Source: F1-120-MAGs118 sp013360535
Lineage (GTDB): Bacteria; Planctomycetota; UBA1135; GCA-002686595
NCBI GenBank assembly: GCA_026647215.1
Contig: JAPKHC010000009.1
Coordinates: 1-64,000, forward strand
Length of the DNA: 64,000 bases
Reading direction: 5' to 3'
Shown: positions 33,109-42,334 of the stretch, in pieces
Layout: each line of letters begins with the position of its first letter
Numbering within the stretch: the stretch's first letter is position 1
Notes under the pieces: generated by a model
The model's input: only the letters and a program-made list of their open reading frames with translations
What the model was told of the DNA's origin: nothing
Databases searched by the model: none
Made by a program: the position numbers and the translations under genes

Positions 33109-33897
33109 TCACGAACCCCCAGCCGCCCGCTCCCGGCAGCGTTCGTCCCACAGCCGCAGCGACTCGTGCTGCAGACGCGCCTCGAACCACGCCTCCGGCT
33201 CGACCTGCGGGGCACCGAGCGTGACGGCCTGCGCGTAGCGCTCGACGAGCTGCTCCGCGGTGGGCTGCACGAGGACTTCGCACTCGAGCTCCGCGCCCAG
33301 CCAGCGCGGCAAGGCGAGCGCGAGCGCCGCGTTCGCGGCGAGCCGCACGCGCGCGAGCGCGAGCTCGCGGACGAGATCGCGCTGGCGCTCGCCCACGAAC
33401 AGGAACGACTGCTCCAGCGGAACCCACGGGGCCGGCTCGCGGCGCGAAGCGCACGGCGCGCACGGCAACGCCCCCACCGTCGCGTCGCAGGCCGAGCCGT
33501 CGGCGAGCGTGCGCGTGCGGATCGGGCAAGCGAGCCACGCATCGTGCAACGTGACGACCGCGGGCACGCGTTCGCGGGCGCTCGCGAGCACCAGATCGCG
33601 CGAGAGCCCGAGCCAGTGGTGCACGTGCACGACAGCAGGACGCTCGCGCGCGAGGAACTCACGCAGGCGGCCGCTCACCTGCGGCGCGAGCGTCTTGTGC
33701 CAGTGCTCCGGGCGCAGGTCCGTGCGCGCGAGCGACGTCGTGTTCAGGCGCGACGCGAGCGCCGGCTCCACGTGCGCTGCGAGCACGTGGACCTCGTGGC
33801 CCGCGGCGGCGAGCTCGAGCGCCTGCGACGCGACCGCGCGAGCGCTCTCGTCCTCGACGTCCAGCGCGACGGCGTGGGCGACGAGCGCGAGCTTCAC
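33109..33897 (-). CDS. Truncated GT4-type glycosyltransferase (N-terminal GT-B domain only)
   Basis: A 262-residue protein opening like a GT4 glycosyltransferase (MKLALVAHAVALDVEDESAR, then VVHVHHWLGLSRDLVL and VVTLHDAWLACPI). A four-cysteine pattern in the middle (C...C...CAPC) parallels that of the neighbouring full-length enzyme. The protein ends before any donor-binding domain: the Glu-x7-Glu signature and C-terminal Rossmann fold of GT4 enzymes are missing, and the usual length is 360 or more. It may be a decayed paralogue or a partner subunit. The GTG at 33897 overlaps the stop of the upstream glycosyltransferase by four bases. Confidence 0.7.
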   Translation of the reverse strand: MKLALVAHAVALDVEDESARAVASQALELAAAGHEVHVLAAHVEPALASRLNTTSLARTDLRPEHWHKTLAPQVSGRLREFLARERPAVVHVHHWLGLSRDLVLASARERVPAVVTLHDAWLACPIRTRTLADGSACDATVGALPCAPCASRREPAPWVPLEQSFLFVGERQRDLVRELALARVRLAANAALALALPRWLGAELECEVLVQPTAEQLVERYAQAVTLGAPQVEPEAWFEARLQHESLRLWDERCRERAAGGS

Positions 33898-35303
33898 GCG
33901 CGACCGGCCTGCGCCCGCACGCGCGCGTAGATGCGCTCGACCTCACGCGCGTGGTCGTCCATCGAAGGCAGGCCCAGCCCGCCGCGGTAGAGCGCCGAGA
34001 GCCGCTCCGGCCGCGCGAGGAAACCCTCGAGTTTCGCCGCGAGATCGTGGGCGTCGCCGACGGCGAAGTGCTCGCCGCTGCGCCCGACCTCGACCAGCTC
34101 CGCCATGCCGCCCAGGTTCGACACGAGCAGCGGCGTCTCGAGCGACAGCGCCTCGTGGATCACCATCGGCGAGTTCTCGTACCAGACCGACGGCACGATG
34201 AGCAGGTCGAGTTGCGCGACGTAACCGGGCACGTCCTTGCGCTCGAGCGCCGGCAGCACCTCGGCGCCACAGCCCGCCGCGAGCGTGTGCAGCCGCTCGA
34301 TGTATTCGGCATCCTGCGTCAGCGGCCCGCGCAACTCGAGCCGCGCGCGCTCGCGCAGCTCCGCAGGCAAGCTCGCCCACGCCTCGAGCACGAGATGCGG
34401 CGCCTTGTGGCGCGCGTACGTGCCGAGAAAGGCCACCCGCAGCGGGCTCGACTCGCCCGCGCGCCGCGTGCGCAGGTCCGCCGGAAAACGCTCGCGATCG
34501 AGGCCCGTCGGCACGTGCACGATGTGCTCCGGCGCGATGCCCCACTCGAGAAAGCGCTCGCGCAGGAAGCGCGACGGCGCGAGGAACTGCACGACGCCCG
34601 GCAGCACGCGCTCGCGCATCGTGCGGTCGCGCTCGGCCGCGAGCGACGCCATGCGCTCGACGAGGCGCTCGTCGGGCTCCCCCGCCGGCGCCGCGCCCTT
34701 CTTGCGCAGGTTGGCCGCCGCGCGCTTGGCGGCACCCGACAGGTCGAGGCCCGTGCTCGTGCGCAGCAGCGCGAGCGCGCGGCCCGTGACCTGCTCGAGC
34801 CGGCTCTGGCGGAACTTGAAGGTCGCGAGGCACGAGCCGCAGCGCGCGAAGTCGATGCGCTCGCAGATCTGGCCGTCGGGATGCAGGCGCTGGCCGAAGC
34901 GTGCGCACTGCAGCCAGAAGTCGTGCAGCGTGAAGCACACCGGGATCCCGGCCGCGACGGCACGCTCGACGCAGCCGATCGACAGGTACAGGAGGTGGTG
35001 GAAGTGCACGAGATCCGGCCGCAGGCGCTCGAGCTCGGCCGCGAACAAGGCCTCCATCCGCGGGTTGGCCCAGGTCTCCTCGAACGACGAGTGGAACAGG
35101 TTGTTGGTGAGCTCGGTGACCTCGAGCCCCTCCCACTCGCGCCGCAGCACCGAGCCATCCGGCCGCGCGACATCCTTCTCGGTCGTGAGCAGGTGCACGT
35201 CGTGCCCGAGCGCCCGCAGGGAACGCGCGAGCTGCCCGGTGTACACCTCCGTCCCCGCGGCGTGCGCGGGCAGGAAGTTGTGGGCGACGAGCAGGAGCCG
35301 CAT
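33894..35303 (-). CDS. GT4-family glycosyltransferase
   Basis: A 469-residue GT-B enzyme, probably transferring a nucleotide-activated sugar to a polysaccharide or lipid-linked acceptor in the cytoplasm. The N-terminal domain has AHNFLPAHAAGTEVYTGQLA and a four-cysteine segment (LQCARF, GQICER and CGSC). The donor domain has VAFLGTYARHKAPHLVLEA and PSVWYENSPMVIHEALSL, containing the Glu-x7-Glu motif. It is coupled to the truncated GT4 gene downstream. No other polysaccharide genes are adjacent, so the product (exopolysaccharide, O-antigen or S-layer glycan) cannot be named. Confidence 0.88.
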   Translation of the reverse strand: MRLLLVAHNFLPAHAAGTEVYTGQLARSLRALGHDVHLLTTEKDVARPDGSVLRREWEGLEVTELTNNLFHSSFEETWANPRMEALFAAELERLRPDLVHFHHLLYLSIGCVERAVAAGIPVCFTLHDFWLQCARFGQRLHPDGQICERIDFARCGSCLATFKFRQSRLEQVTGRALALLRTSTGLDLSGAAKRAAANLRKKGAAPAGEPDERLVERMASLAAERDRTMRERVLPGVVQFLAPSRFLRERFLEWGIAPEHIVHVPTGLDRERFPADLRTRRAGESSPLRVAFLGTYARHKAPHLVLEAWASLPAELRERARLELRGPLTQDAEYIERLHTLAAGCGAEVLPALERKDVPGYVAQLDLLIVPSVWYENSPMVIHEALSLETPLLVSNLGGMAELVEVGRSGEHFAVGDAHDLAAKLEGFLARPERLSALYRGGLGLPSMDDHAREVERIYARVRAQAGRA

Positions 35304-35339
35304 CGTGGCGAGGAGAGTAGCGACGCCCGCGGCCGCGCT

Positions 35340-38300
35340 CTACGGCGCGAAGGTGATCTGGATCGCCGCCGAGAGGTTGGTGCCGCGGGGTGCGGGCGGG
35401 TCGCGGTACCAGACCTGCGCCGCGAACACGTCGCCGGGCGCGAACGGGACTCCGAGCGAGCTCGGATTGGCCGCGCCCCACAGCAGCAGGTCGAGCGCGA
35501 ACGAGCCGTCGCACAGGCCTGCGCTGCCGCCGGTCGAGCGCGCGGACGTGCGCTGCGTCGGACCGTTGATGCACAGGAAGCTCGTCGAGCTCGGAGCCCA
35601 AGGCTGCACCCGCGGCCCCGTGAGCGAATAGAACAGCAGCGACGACTTCAGGCCCTCGAGGTCGCTCGCCTGCACGAGGAACGGCGCGCCCGAGAGGCTC
35701 GGCGGCCCCGAAAGCGAGAGCGTCGGCACGCAGCCGTTCGTGCTGGTTCCCGCCGTGCAGTAGGTGTGCACCTGGCCGAGCTCGCAGGCATCGGGAACGC
35801 CGTCGAGGTCGGTGTCGAGCGCTCCCGCCGCGATCTCGCACGCGTCCCCCACGCCGTCGAGGTCGCAGTCTCCCTGCGACGGATTGGCGACGGTCGGACA
35901 GTTGTCGAGGCAGTCGACGACGCCATCCGCATCCAGATCCTCGTCCACGATCCCGCAGCCGCACGTTCCCGGCGCGATCTTCAGCGGGTCGTTCGGGCAC
36001 AGGTCGTTGCAGTCGGCCGTGCCGTCGCCGTCGCTGTCGTCGTCGCTCACGCCGCAGCCGCACGTTCCCGGCGCGATCTTCAGCGGGTCGTTCGGGCACA
36101 GGTCGTTGCAGTCGGCCGTGCCGTCGCCGTCGCTGTCGATGTCGCTGACGCCGCAGCCGCACGTTCCCGGCGCGATCTTCAGCGGGTCGTTCGGGCACAG
36201 GTCGCTGCAGTCCGCCGTGCCGTCGCCGTCGCTGTCGAGCGTCTCCCACTCGAGCTCGAAGTCGTCGCCGGGCAACGCTCCATCCCGCTGCGCCACGCGC
36301 ACGAAGTACGCCGTCCCCGCGTTGACCTGCACGGTCAGGCTCGAGCCCGGTGCGCAGCTCGAATCGCCGTCGTCGTTGCAAGCGCCGACGAGCGCGAAGG
36401 CGTCGAACGCGCCGGGGCAACCCGTGTGGACGGAGAGCACCGTGTCGAAGTTGCCGCAGGTGGAGAGCTTGAGCTCCGTCGTGCAAGTCGCGTCGAAGCG
36501 GTACCACACGTCGAACGGACCCCAGGGACCACCGCAGGGCGCGAGCGCGAGCGAGCCGTAACTCGCGGCAGAACCCGAGGCGCCTTCGAGAGTGCCCTGC
36601 ACGTCCCCGGAGTCGCCGCTGAGCTGCACGGCATCCCCGCAGTCGTCGTTGCCCGGGCTGTCGAGCACTTCCGCGTTCAGCACGAAGCTGCCGGTCGCGC
36701 CGGCGGCACCGTGGACGAGCACGGAATACGTCAGGCCTTCGCTCGCGGCGAACACGACGCGCGAGGCGCCGCTCGCGTCGATGTCGTCGTTCGCGGTGAC
36801 GGGCACGAGCGTGCCGCAGTCGCCCTGGAACACGCTCAAGCGCGTGTCGAAGCTCGATCCCAGCGTGTCGAGCGAGAGCGCGAGCGCACCGGCACTCGAC
36901 GACGTCGGCAGCGCGATCGAGAACCACACTCCCGGCGCCACGACGGAGAAGTCCTGATCGCCGAGAGGTCCGACACAGGCGGGCAGGCCGACGTCGAGCG
37001 TCGCTCCCGAGGTCGAGTCGACGACGTTCGCCGGAAGCGTCAGAGGTGTGGCGCCGAGGCAGGCATCGTTCGAAGGCAGGAACTGCGCGCTGAGCGTGAA
37101 ACTGCCGACGCTTCCGCGGTCGGCCACGCGCACGAGGTAGGTGCCCGCGGGCAGCTCCTGACTCGTCAGGCACGCCGCCGCCGGGCCGCAGCTCCCGCAG
37201 CCTTCGACGCAGGCGAGCTCGACACCGCCGCAGCCGTCGAACACCGCGAGCGAGGTCGAAACGGCGCTCCCGCACGTGTCGAGCACGAGCTGGCCGCGCG
37301 TGGGGAGCGTCACCGAGTACCACACGTCGCGGCCGGCGGCCGAGCAGGCCGTGCTCGTGTCGCTGCCGGTGAACTCGTTGGTGAAGCCGGTCGCCACGCC
37401 CGGCAGCGCCAGCAGCTCGGGCGCGCTGCACAGGTCGTTGGGCGGCGGCGTGCCGAGCTCGAGCGCGACGCGCCACGCGACGCCCGGGCCACCCGGTGCG
37501 AGCCCGCCCGTGCGCGGCGGCAGCCCGGGGAGCTCGACCTGCGTCGGCAGCACGCGCAGCGCGTACCAGCCCGCGGGATCGAGCACGGCGACGACGTTCG
37601 TCTCGCCGCACGGCTGCGAGACCGCCGACTGCGAGACGAGCTGTGCGCCATCGCAACTTCCGCCCGCGCCGAGCTCCCACAGCTCGAGGACGCCAGCGAA
37701 CTGCGACCGCAGCGAGGCGCGCAGCGCGCTCTCCCCGCCGGCGTGGAAGCGCATCCAGTCGGGATCGAGCACCGCCCCGAACGAACGCGCGGTGCCGCGC
37801 ACGGAGGTCGAGCCCGGCCCGGCGACGAGCTCGACGAAACGTCCGGCGCCCGTGTTGCAGCCGTCGTCGATTCCCGGGCCAAAGCTCGGCTCGGGCGCGA
37901 CCAGCGCGGCCGCCTGCGGCAGGCAGGTCGAGACCGGTGCGGCGTCGTTGCAGGCCACGCCCGAATCGCTCACCGTCGCGACGTAGGAGAACGCCTGCGG
38001 CCCGACGGCATAGGGCGCGAGCCACACGAAGTACGTGGCGCCGGCGAGCGAGCACCAGCTGACGCTCGAGCGCCGCTCCGTGCCCGAACCCGTGCCGCAC
38101 GGCACCGGCGAATCGTCGTTCGCCGCGACGAGGTACAGCGCATCGCAGGTTCCGCCGTACACCATCACGACGGTGTCGGGAATCGAGCTGCCTCCGACGA
38201 GCGGCGACGCGCAAGTGTCGAACGTGAGCGTCGTGCCCGTGCCCTGCAACGCGAACCACAGGCCGCGGCGCGACGACATCGAGCCCGCGCCGACCTGCGT

Positions 38301-39416
38301 GCTCGCGAGCACGACGTTGTACTCCGCGCTCGCCCCCGCGAAGCTCCCGTTGCGCGTCACCGGCGTCGTGTACGGCCCGGGAATCACCATCGCCGACGAG
38401 CAGTTGTCGTGGCCTTGGATCACGGCCGTGTTGACGTGCAGCGCCGCGAACGTCGCACCTTGCCGCGCGCCATCGCCGAAGCTCACGACCAAGTGCACGG
38501 GACCGGGTGTCTGCGCCGGAGGCACGCCGAACTCGAGCGAGAACACTCCGTCCCCGGCGTGCGCGTCGCCGAGCGTGCCGTCGTCGACGAGCGCGAAACC
38601 CGGGCCGAGTCCGAGCGGCGTCAGGTCGACGCTCGCCCACGTCGGCCCCGCGAGCGGCGCAAAATCACAGGCGAACGGCTCGCACACCAGACGCACCGTG
38701 GCACCGGGTTTCGCGAACCACGGCTGCACCATCGCGCCCGCGCCGAGACCGTCGGTGGCTCCGAGGGCCTTCGAGCGCGGCTGCGGGATCGCCACGAGCC
38801 AGTCGAGCGAGTTGTCGCCCGTGTCCTGCGCTCCACAGCCCGCGCGCACGATCGAAGTCGAGTTGGACGGCGCGGGAGCGTTGAAGCGCGCGTCGAAGGG
38901 AGCGCCGGACTCGTTCCAGCCCGCCGCGAGGCCGTAGCCGACGAAATCGACGATCGCGGGATCGGTCGGGGTCGCGCCCCCCAGCGCCGTGGTCGTGTTG
39001 ACGAGCGCGACCTTGCCGTCGCTCGACGAGAGCGACGTCGAGCCGTTCGCGTCGGAGGGCGGCAACGTGAGCACTTGCGGCGGCACGAGCACGTTGCCTT
39101 GCGCCATGCGCACGAGCAGGTGCTCTCCCGTGTCGAGCACCACCGCAGGCAGCGGCGTCACCTGCCAGGTCGCCCCCGCCGCGGACGCGTACTGCACGGA
39201 CCAGCCCGCGAGCGACTGCGGCGCCCCGGGGTTGAAGAGCTCGACGAAGTCGTTGGCCCAGGGCGCGCCGCTGCCGCCCCCGCCGCCGTAGATCTGCGAC
39301 AGGCGCACCTGCGCCGAGGCCGGCGCCGCGGCGAGGCCCAGGAGCGCGAGCGCGAGCGCCCAGCGCGCCGATCGGGCGCGCCGCAGCGTCTGGAGAGCAA
39401 GGGTAGGCAGGGCCAT
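35340..39416 (-). CDS. Giant secreted protein: lamin-tail domain, repeated beta domains, thrombospondin-3-like calcium repeats, shared C-terminal domain
   Basis: About 1358 residues with a signal peptide (WALALALLGLAAAPASA). First comes a lamin-tail-like domain (VRLSQIYGGGGGSGAPWAND and FVELFNPG). There follow several repeats of a beta-sandwich unit beginning N(D/N)xC and containing DVWYRF or DVWYSV plus FDTRLSVF-type strands. Next are four Asp-rich calcium-binding repeats (DSDGDGTADCNDLCPNDPLK), three of them nearly identical at DNA level. The last 135 residues (from HTYCTAGTSTNGC) form a domain shared with the protein at 39580-42117. It is exported and probably attached to the cell surface or matrix. 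The ATG at 39416 gives the best signal peptide; 39455 is possible. Confidence 0.8.
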   Translation of the reverse strand: MALPTLALQTLRRARSARWALALALLGLAAAPASAQVRLSQIYGGGGGSGAPWANDFVELFNPGAPQSLAGWSVQYASAAGATWQVTPLPAVVLDTGEHLLVRMAQGNVLVPPQVLTLPPSDANGSTSLSSSDGKVALVNTTTALGGATPTDPAIVDFVGYGLAAGWNESGAPFDARFNAPAPSNSTSIVRAGCGAQDTGDNSLDWLVAIPQPRSKALGATDGLGAGAMVQPWFAKPGATVRLVCEPFACDFAPLAGPTWASVDLTPLGLGPGFALVDDGTLGDAHAGDGVFSLEFGVPPAQTPGPVHLVVSFGDGARQGATFAALHVNTAVIQGHDNCSSAMVIPGPYTTPVTRNGSFAGASAEYNVVLASTQVGAGSMSSRRGLWFALQGTGTTLTFDTCASPLVGGSSIPDTVVMVYGGTCDALYLVAANDDSPVPCGTGSGTERRSSVSWCSLAGATYFVWLAPYAVGPQAFSYVATVSDSGVACNDAAPVSTCLPQAAALVAPEPSFGPGIDDGCNTGAGRFVELVAGPGSTSVRGTARSFGAVLDPDWMRFHAGGESALRASLRSQFAGVLELWELGAGGSCDGAQLVSQSAVSQPCGETNVVAVLDPAGWYALRVLPTQVELPGLPPRTGGLAPGGPGVAWRVALELGTPPPNDLCSAPELLALPGVATGFTNEFTGSDTSTACSAAGRDVWYSVTLPTRGQLVLDTCGSAVSTSLAVFDGCGGVELACVEGCGSCGPAAACLTSQELPAGTYLVRVADRGSVGSFTLSAQFLPSNDACLGATPLTLPANVVDSTSGATLDVGLPACVGPLGDQDFSVVAPGVWFSIALPTSSSAGALALSLDTLGSSFDTRLSVFQGDCGTLVPVTANDDIDASGASRVVFAASEGLTYSVLVHGAAGATGSFVLNAEVLDSPGNDDCGDAVQLSGDSGDVQGTLEGASGSAASYGSLALAPCGGPWGPFDVWYRFDATCTTELKLSTCGNFDTVLSVHTGCPGAFDAFALVGACNDDGDSSCAPGSSLTVQVNAGTAYFVRVAQRDGALPGDDFELEWETLDSDGDGTADCSDLCPNDPLKIAPGTCGCGVSDIDSDGDGTADCNDLCPNDPLKIAPGTCGCGVSDDDSDGDGTADCNDLCPNDPLKIAPGTCGCGIVDEDLDADGVVDCLDNCPTVANPSQGDCDLDGVGDACEIAAGALDTDLDGVPDACELGQVHTYCTAGTSTNGCVPTLSLSGPPSLSGAPFLVQASDLEGLKSSLLFYSLTGPRVQPWAPSSTSFLCINGPTQRTSARSTGGSAGLCDGSFALDLLLWGAANPSSLGVPFAPGDVFAAQVWYRDPPAPRGTNLSAAIQITFAP
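35953..36238 (-). repeat. Three 99-bp tandem repeats encoding calcium-binding thrombospondin-3-like units
   Basis: Copies start at 35953, 36052 and 36151 with an exact 99-base period (33 codons) and differ at only a few positions. Each encodes an Asp-rich DSDGDGTADC segment plus a CPNDPLKIAPGTCGCG segment. Such near identity implies recent duplication or gene conversion inside the gene at 35340-39416. Confidence 0.9.
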
Positions 39417-39462
39417 CGGTCGTCCCGGAGGCGCCGCGCGCCAAGGAACACCCATTTCATGC

Positions 39463-39496
39463 GCACGGGCCGCGGCTCGCAAGCCGCAGCCCGTGC
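39463..39496 (-). terminator. Hairpin downstream of the LVIVD protein gene
   Basis: GCACGGGC (39463-39470) pairs with GCCCGTGC (39489-39496). The inner GCGGCT (39472-39477) pairs with AGCCGC (39482-39487), with one C/A mismatch and a 4-base loop. It lies 84 bases after the stop of the gene at 39580-42117 and before the next start. No T-run follows. Confidence 0.5.
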
Positions 39497-39579
39497 GAGT
39501 TCACCTGATCGACGCGCGCGGCGCCGTTCAGGTTCCGGCGTTGGAACGAATCAACGTCCCGCTCCCGCGCGCAGTTGCC

Positions 39580-42117
39580 TCACGGCCCGACCACGAACCG
39601 CAGGCCGTTGGAGAGGCTGGTGGTCGCGCTGCTCGCCGGATCGCGGTACCAGGCCTGCGACCAGACGGTCGTGCCCCCCTGGAAAGGAGTTCCGAGCACC
39701 GGGCCACCGTGCGTGAAGGCGTTCCAGTCGACCGAGAGCGTGCCGTCGCAGGCGCCGGCGCTGCCGCCGGAGTTGTGCGCGGGCGTGCGCTGGGTCGGAG
39801 CCTTGACGCACAGGAAGCTCGACGTCCCCGTGCCCCAGGGCGCCGACGAGGCGCCGCTCAGGCCGTAGAACAGAAGGCCCGCGCGCTGGCCCTCGACGTT
39901 GGTCGCGGTCAGCACGAAGCCGCTGGTCGAGCTCGCGCTCGCGAAGCCCGAGGCGCTCATCGTCGCCGCACAACCCGCACCGCTCGTGCCGCTCGTGCAG
40001 TACGCCACCGGCGCGGAGCAGTCGACGTCGCGGATCTGGAAGTCGTCGATGGCCGCCTCGACGATCGAGCCCGAGCCGAGGTCGGAGGCGCGGAAGCGCA
40101 GCTGCACGGTCGCGTTGGGCGCCACGAAGTTCGCGACATGGAACTCGTGGTAGTACCAGCCGCCGGTGGCCTCGATGCCCGTGGGGCCGACGGTTTCCAC
40201 CGTGACCCAGGCGCCCCCGTTGCGGACCTGCACGACGAACGTGTCGTCGATCACGCCGTTCTGGTTGTTCGAGTACCAGCGCCAGTAGCTGACGACCGGG
40301 TCCGACAGCCCCGTCAGGTTGTAGTTGGCCGTGAGCAGCGTGGTCGTGCCGCCGTCGACGTCCGCGGTGCCGATCGAAGCGCCCGGAGTGGCGTTGCCCG
40401 TCACCCAGCAGGCGGTGCCCGACGCGCTGTGGTCGTCCTCGGGCTGAGCGGCGGTGCCGACCGGGTCGGCACGGAGCCACTGGCCCGACGTGGCGTTGTC
40501 ACCGGTGTCGCCGGAAACCCAGCCCGCCGCCGTCTCCATCGCGTTGGTCGCGACGACGCTCGTGCCCAGCGCCACGATCGACGAGAGCGGAGCGCTCGCG
40601 CCGCCTTCGGGGTAGGTCCAGGTGAGTCCCGACGTCGACTCGGCCTCGAGGTACCAGCTCACGTTGGTGCCACAGGCGAGCGCCGGGAAATCCGCGCGGA
40701 ACGAGCTCGCGCCGAGGCTCGCGAGCGGCACGGAGACCGCGCCGGCACCGGCGTCGTACACGAGCTTCGCGCTGCCGGGCACGTAAGCACCGGGCGTGTT
40801 CTCGACGACCGTGACGTCGAGCGACTGGCCACCGGGGTTGAGCAGGCTCGGCGCGCCCTGCACGAGCTGGATGTCGAGCGGCGCCGCGCCCACCCACCAC
40901 ATGAACAGGCCGCTCTCGAGGTCGCTGCCGATCAGCACGCCGCTTGGGAAGTACGGGTAGACGCTCCACAGGCCGTTGAACGACGCCGCGTCGTCGGCCG
41001 GGAAAGTGTCGTAGAACGCCACTTCCTGCGGTGCGGTGCGGTTGGTGATGTCGAAGATGCGTACGCCACTGCGGTAGTTCGCGGCGTAGAGGAAGTCGCC
41101 CTTGACGTAGTTGTTGTGCGTGATCGCGGTGTTGCCGTTGGTGTAGGAACCGGCGAGGAACGCGGCCGCGAGGTTCGAGACGTTGATGATGTAGGTCGTC
41201 GACGGCACGTTGGGCTCGTCGAGCTCGTCATCGAGGTAGCAGTACTGCAGGTCCTCGCTCACCCAGCACTGGTGCGAGTAGGCGCCACCCGGCCAGAAGA
41301 CTTCCTTGATCGTCGTGATGCTCGACTTGTTCGTGACGTCGAGGATCGAGAGGCGCGTCGCACCCGAGCCGTTGCCGGTGCCCGTGCAGGCGAACGCGAT
41401 CTGCTTGCCCGCGTACGGTCCGCTCGTGTAGGTGACGACCTGCACGTCGTGGCAGTACAGGTTGAGCCACTGGCCGACGAACGGAGGATTGGTCGGGTTC
41501 GCGTTGAGGTCGTAGATGCGCAGGCCGACGTTGCTGCCGCCGCCGCAGCGGTACAGGAAGCCCGAGGCTTCGTCGATGGCGACGTTGTGGGTCGCGGTGC
41601 CGCCGCCGGTGGTCACGGTGTTGACCAGCGTCACGACGCCGTTGTCGACGTTGGAGAGGTCGAAGATCTGGATGCCGCTGCCGCCCTCGCTGACGACGTA
41701 GGCGTAGTGGCTGAACACCTTGACGTCGCGCCACAGGCTGTTCGGGCCGGCGGCGTTGAGCAGCACGACCGGGTTGCGCGGGTCGGAGACGTCGACGAAG
41801 CCCGTGCCGTTGGAGTGGCCGAACATCGCGATCTCGCGCCCCGAGGGCGATGTGTAGCCCCAGCAGTCGTTGCCCGACGTGGCGCCGAAGGTCGAGAGCG
41901 GCAGGTTGGAGAGCAGCGAGATGCCGTTCGCGCTCATCGCCCGCGGCGTGCCGGAGCTCGCCATCGGCATCCCGGCGGGCACGGTCGTGAAGACCGGCTT
42001 GGCCTGGTGCGGCGGCCGCAAGGCCCACAGCTTGGGATCGTCCTCGTGGGCCAGCGCGGTCGCCGCGAGGAGAGTCGGGATGGTGCAGGTCCGCAGGAGA
42101 CGCAGCCAATCGCCCAT
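39580..42117 (-). CDS. Secreted choice-of-anchor B (LVIVD-repeat) protein with the shared C-terminal domain
   Basis: An 845-residue exported protein with a signal sequence (LLRTCTIPTLLAATALA). Residues from about 50 to 410 form an LVIVD-type beta-propeller: repeated units such as GFVDVSDPRNPVVLLN, GIQIFDLSNVDNGVVTLVN and GVRIFDITNRTAPQEVAFYD. A jelly-roll-like domain follows (about 540-700, ending VEAAIDDFQIRDVDCS). The last 135 residues (YCTSGTSGAGC...) match the C-terminus of the next protein and contain the same Cys positions and a WYRDP motif. Function is unknown; surface exposure is likely. The ATG at 42117 is chosen for the signal sequence. Confidence 0.82.
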   Translation of the reverse strand: MGDWLRLLRTCTIPTLLAATALAHEDDPKLWALRPPHQAKPVFTTVPAGMPMASSGTPRAMSANGISLLSNLPLSTFGATSGNDCWGYTSPSGREIAMFGHSNGTGFVDVSDPRNPVVLLNAAGPNSLWRDVKVFSHYAYVVSEGGSGIQIFDLSNVDNGVVTLVNTVTTGGGTATHNVAIDEASGFLYRCGGGSNVGLRIYDLNANPTNPPFVGQWLNLYCHDVQVVTYTSGPYAGKQIAFACTGTGNGSGATRLSILDVTNKSSITTIKEVFWPGGAYSHQCWVSEDLQYCYLDDELDEPNVPSTTYIINVSNLAAAFLAGSYTNGNTAITHNNYVKGDFLYAANYRSGVRIFDITNRTAPQEVAFYDTFPADDAASFNGLWSVYPYFPSGVLIGSDLESGLFMWWVGAAPLDIQLVQGAPSLLNPGGQSLDVTVVENTPGAYVPGSAKLVYDAGAGAVSVPLASLGASSFRADFPALACGTNVSWYLEAESTSGLTWTYPEGGASAPLSSIVALGTSVVATNAMETAAGWVSGDTGDNATSGQWLRADPVGTAAQPEDDHSASGTACWVTGNATPGASIGTADVDGGTTTLLTANYNLTGLSDPVVSYWRWYSNNQNGVIDDTFVVQVRNGGAWVTVETVGPTGIEATGGWYYHEFHVANFVAPNATVQLRFRASDLGSGSIVEAAIDDFQIRDVDCSAPVAYCTSGTSGAGCAATMSASGFASASSTSGFVLTATNVEGQRAGLLFYGLSGASSAPWGTGTSSFLCVKAPTQRTPAHNSGGSAGACDGTLSVDWNAFTHGGPVLGTPFQGGTTVWSQAWYRDPASSATTSLSNGLRFVVGP

Positions 42118-42334
42118 GGGGAGAGCCTTCTTCGAGTGGGACGGAGGGTAGGGGGTGAAGCCCGGCACCGCTCGCCCTGGGGGAGCGGTCGATCCAGTAT
42201 CCACCGTGGGGCTAGGGACGGAATACGCACGGAACTTGTTCGGACGTTTTTCTTGTGCGCCCCGGTCAAGCTCTGGCGCTCCCGGGGGGGAGCTTTCGAT
42301 CCTTGGAGCCCCACCCGATCCCCCACGACCCAAC

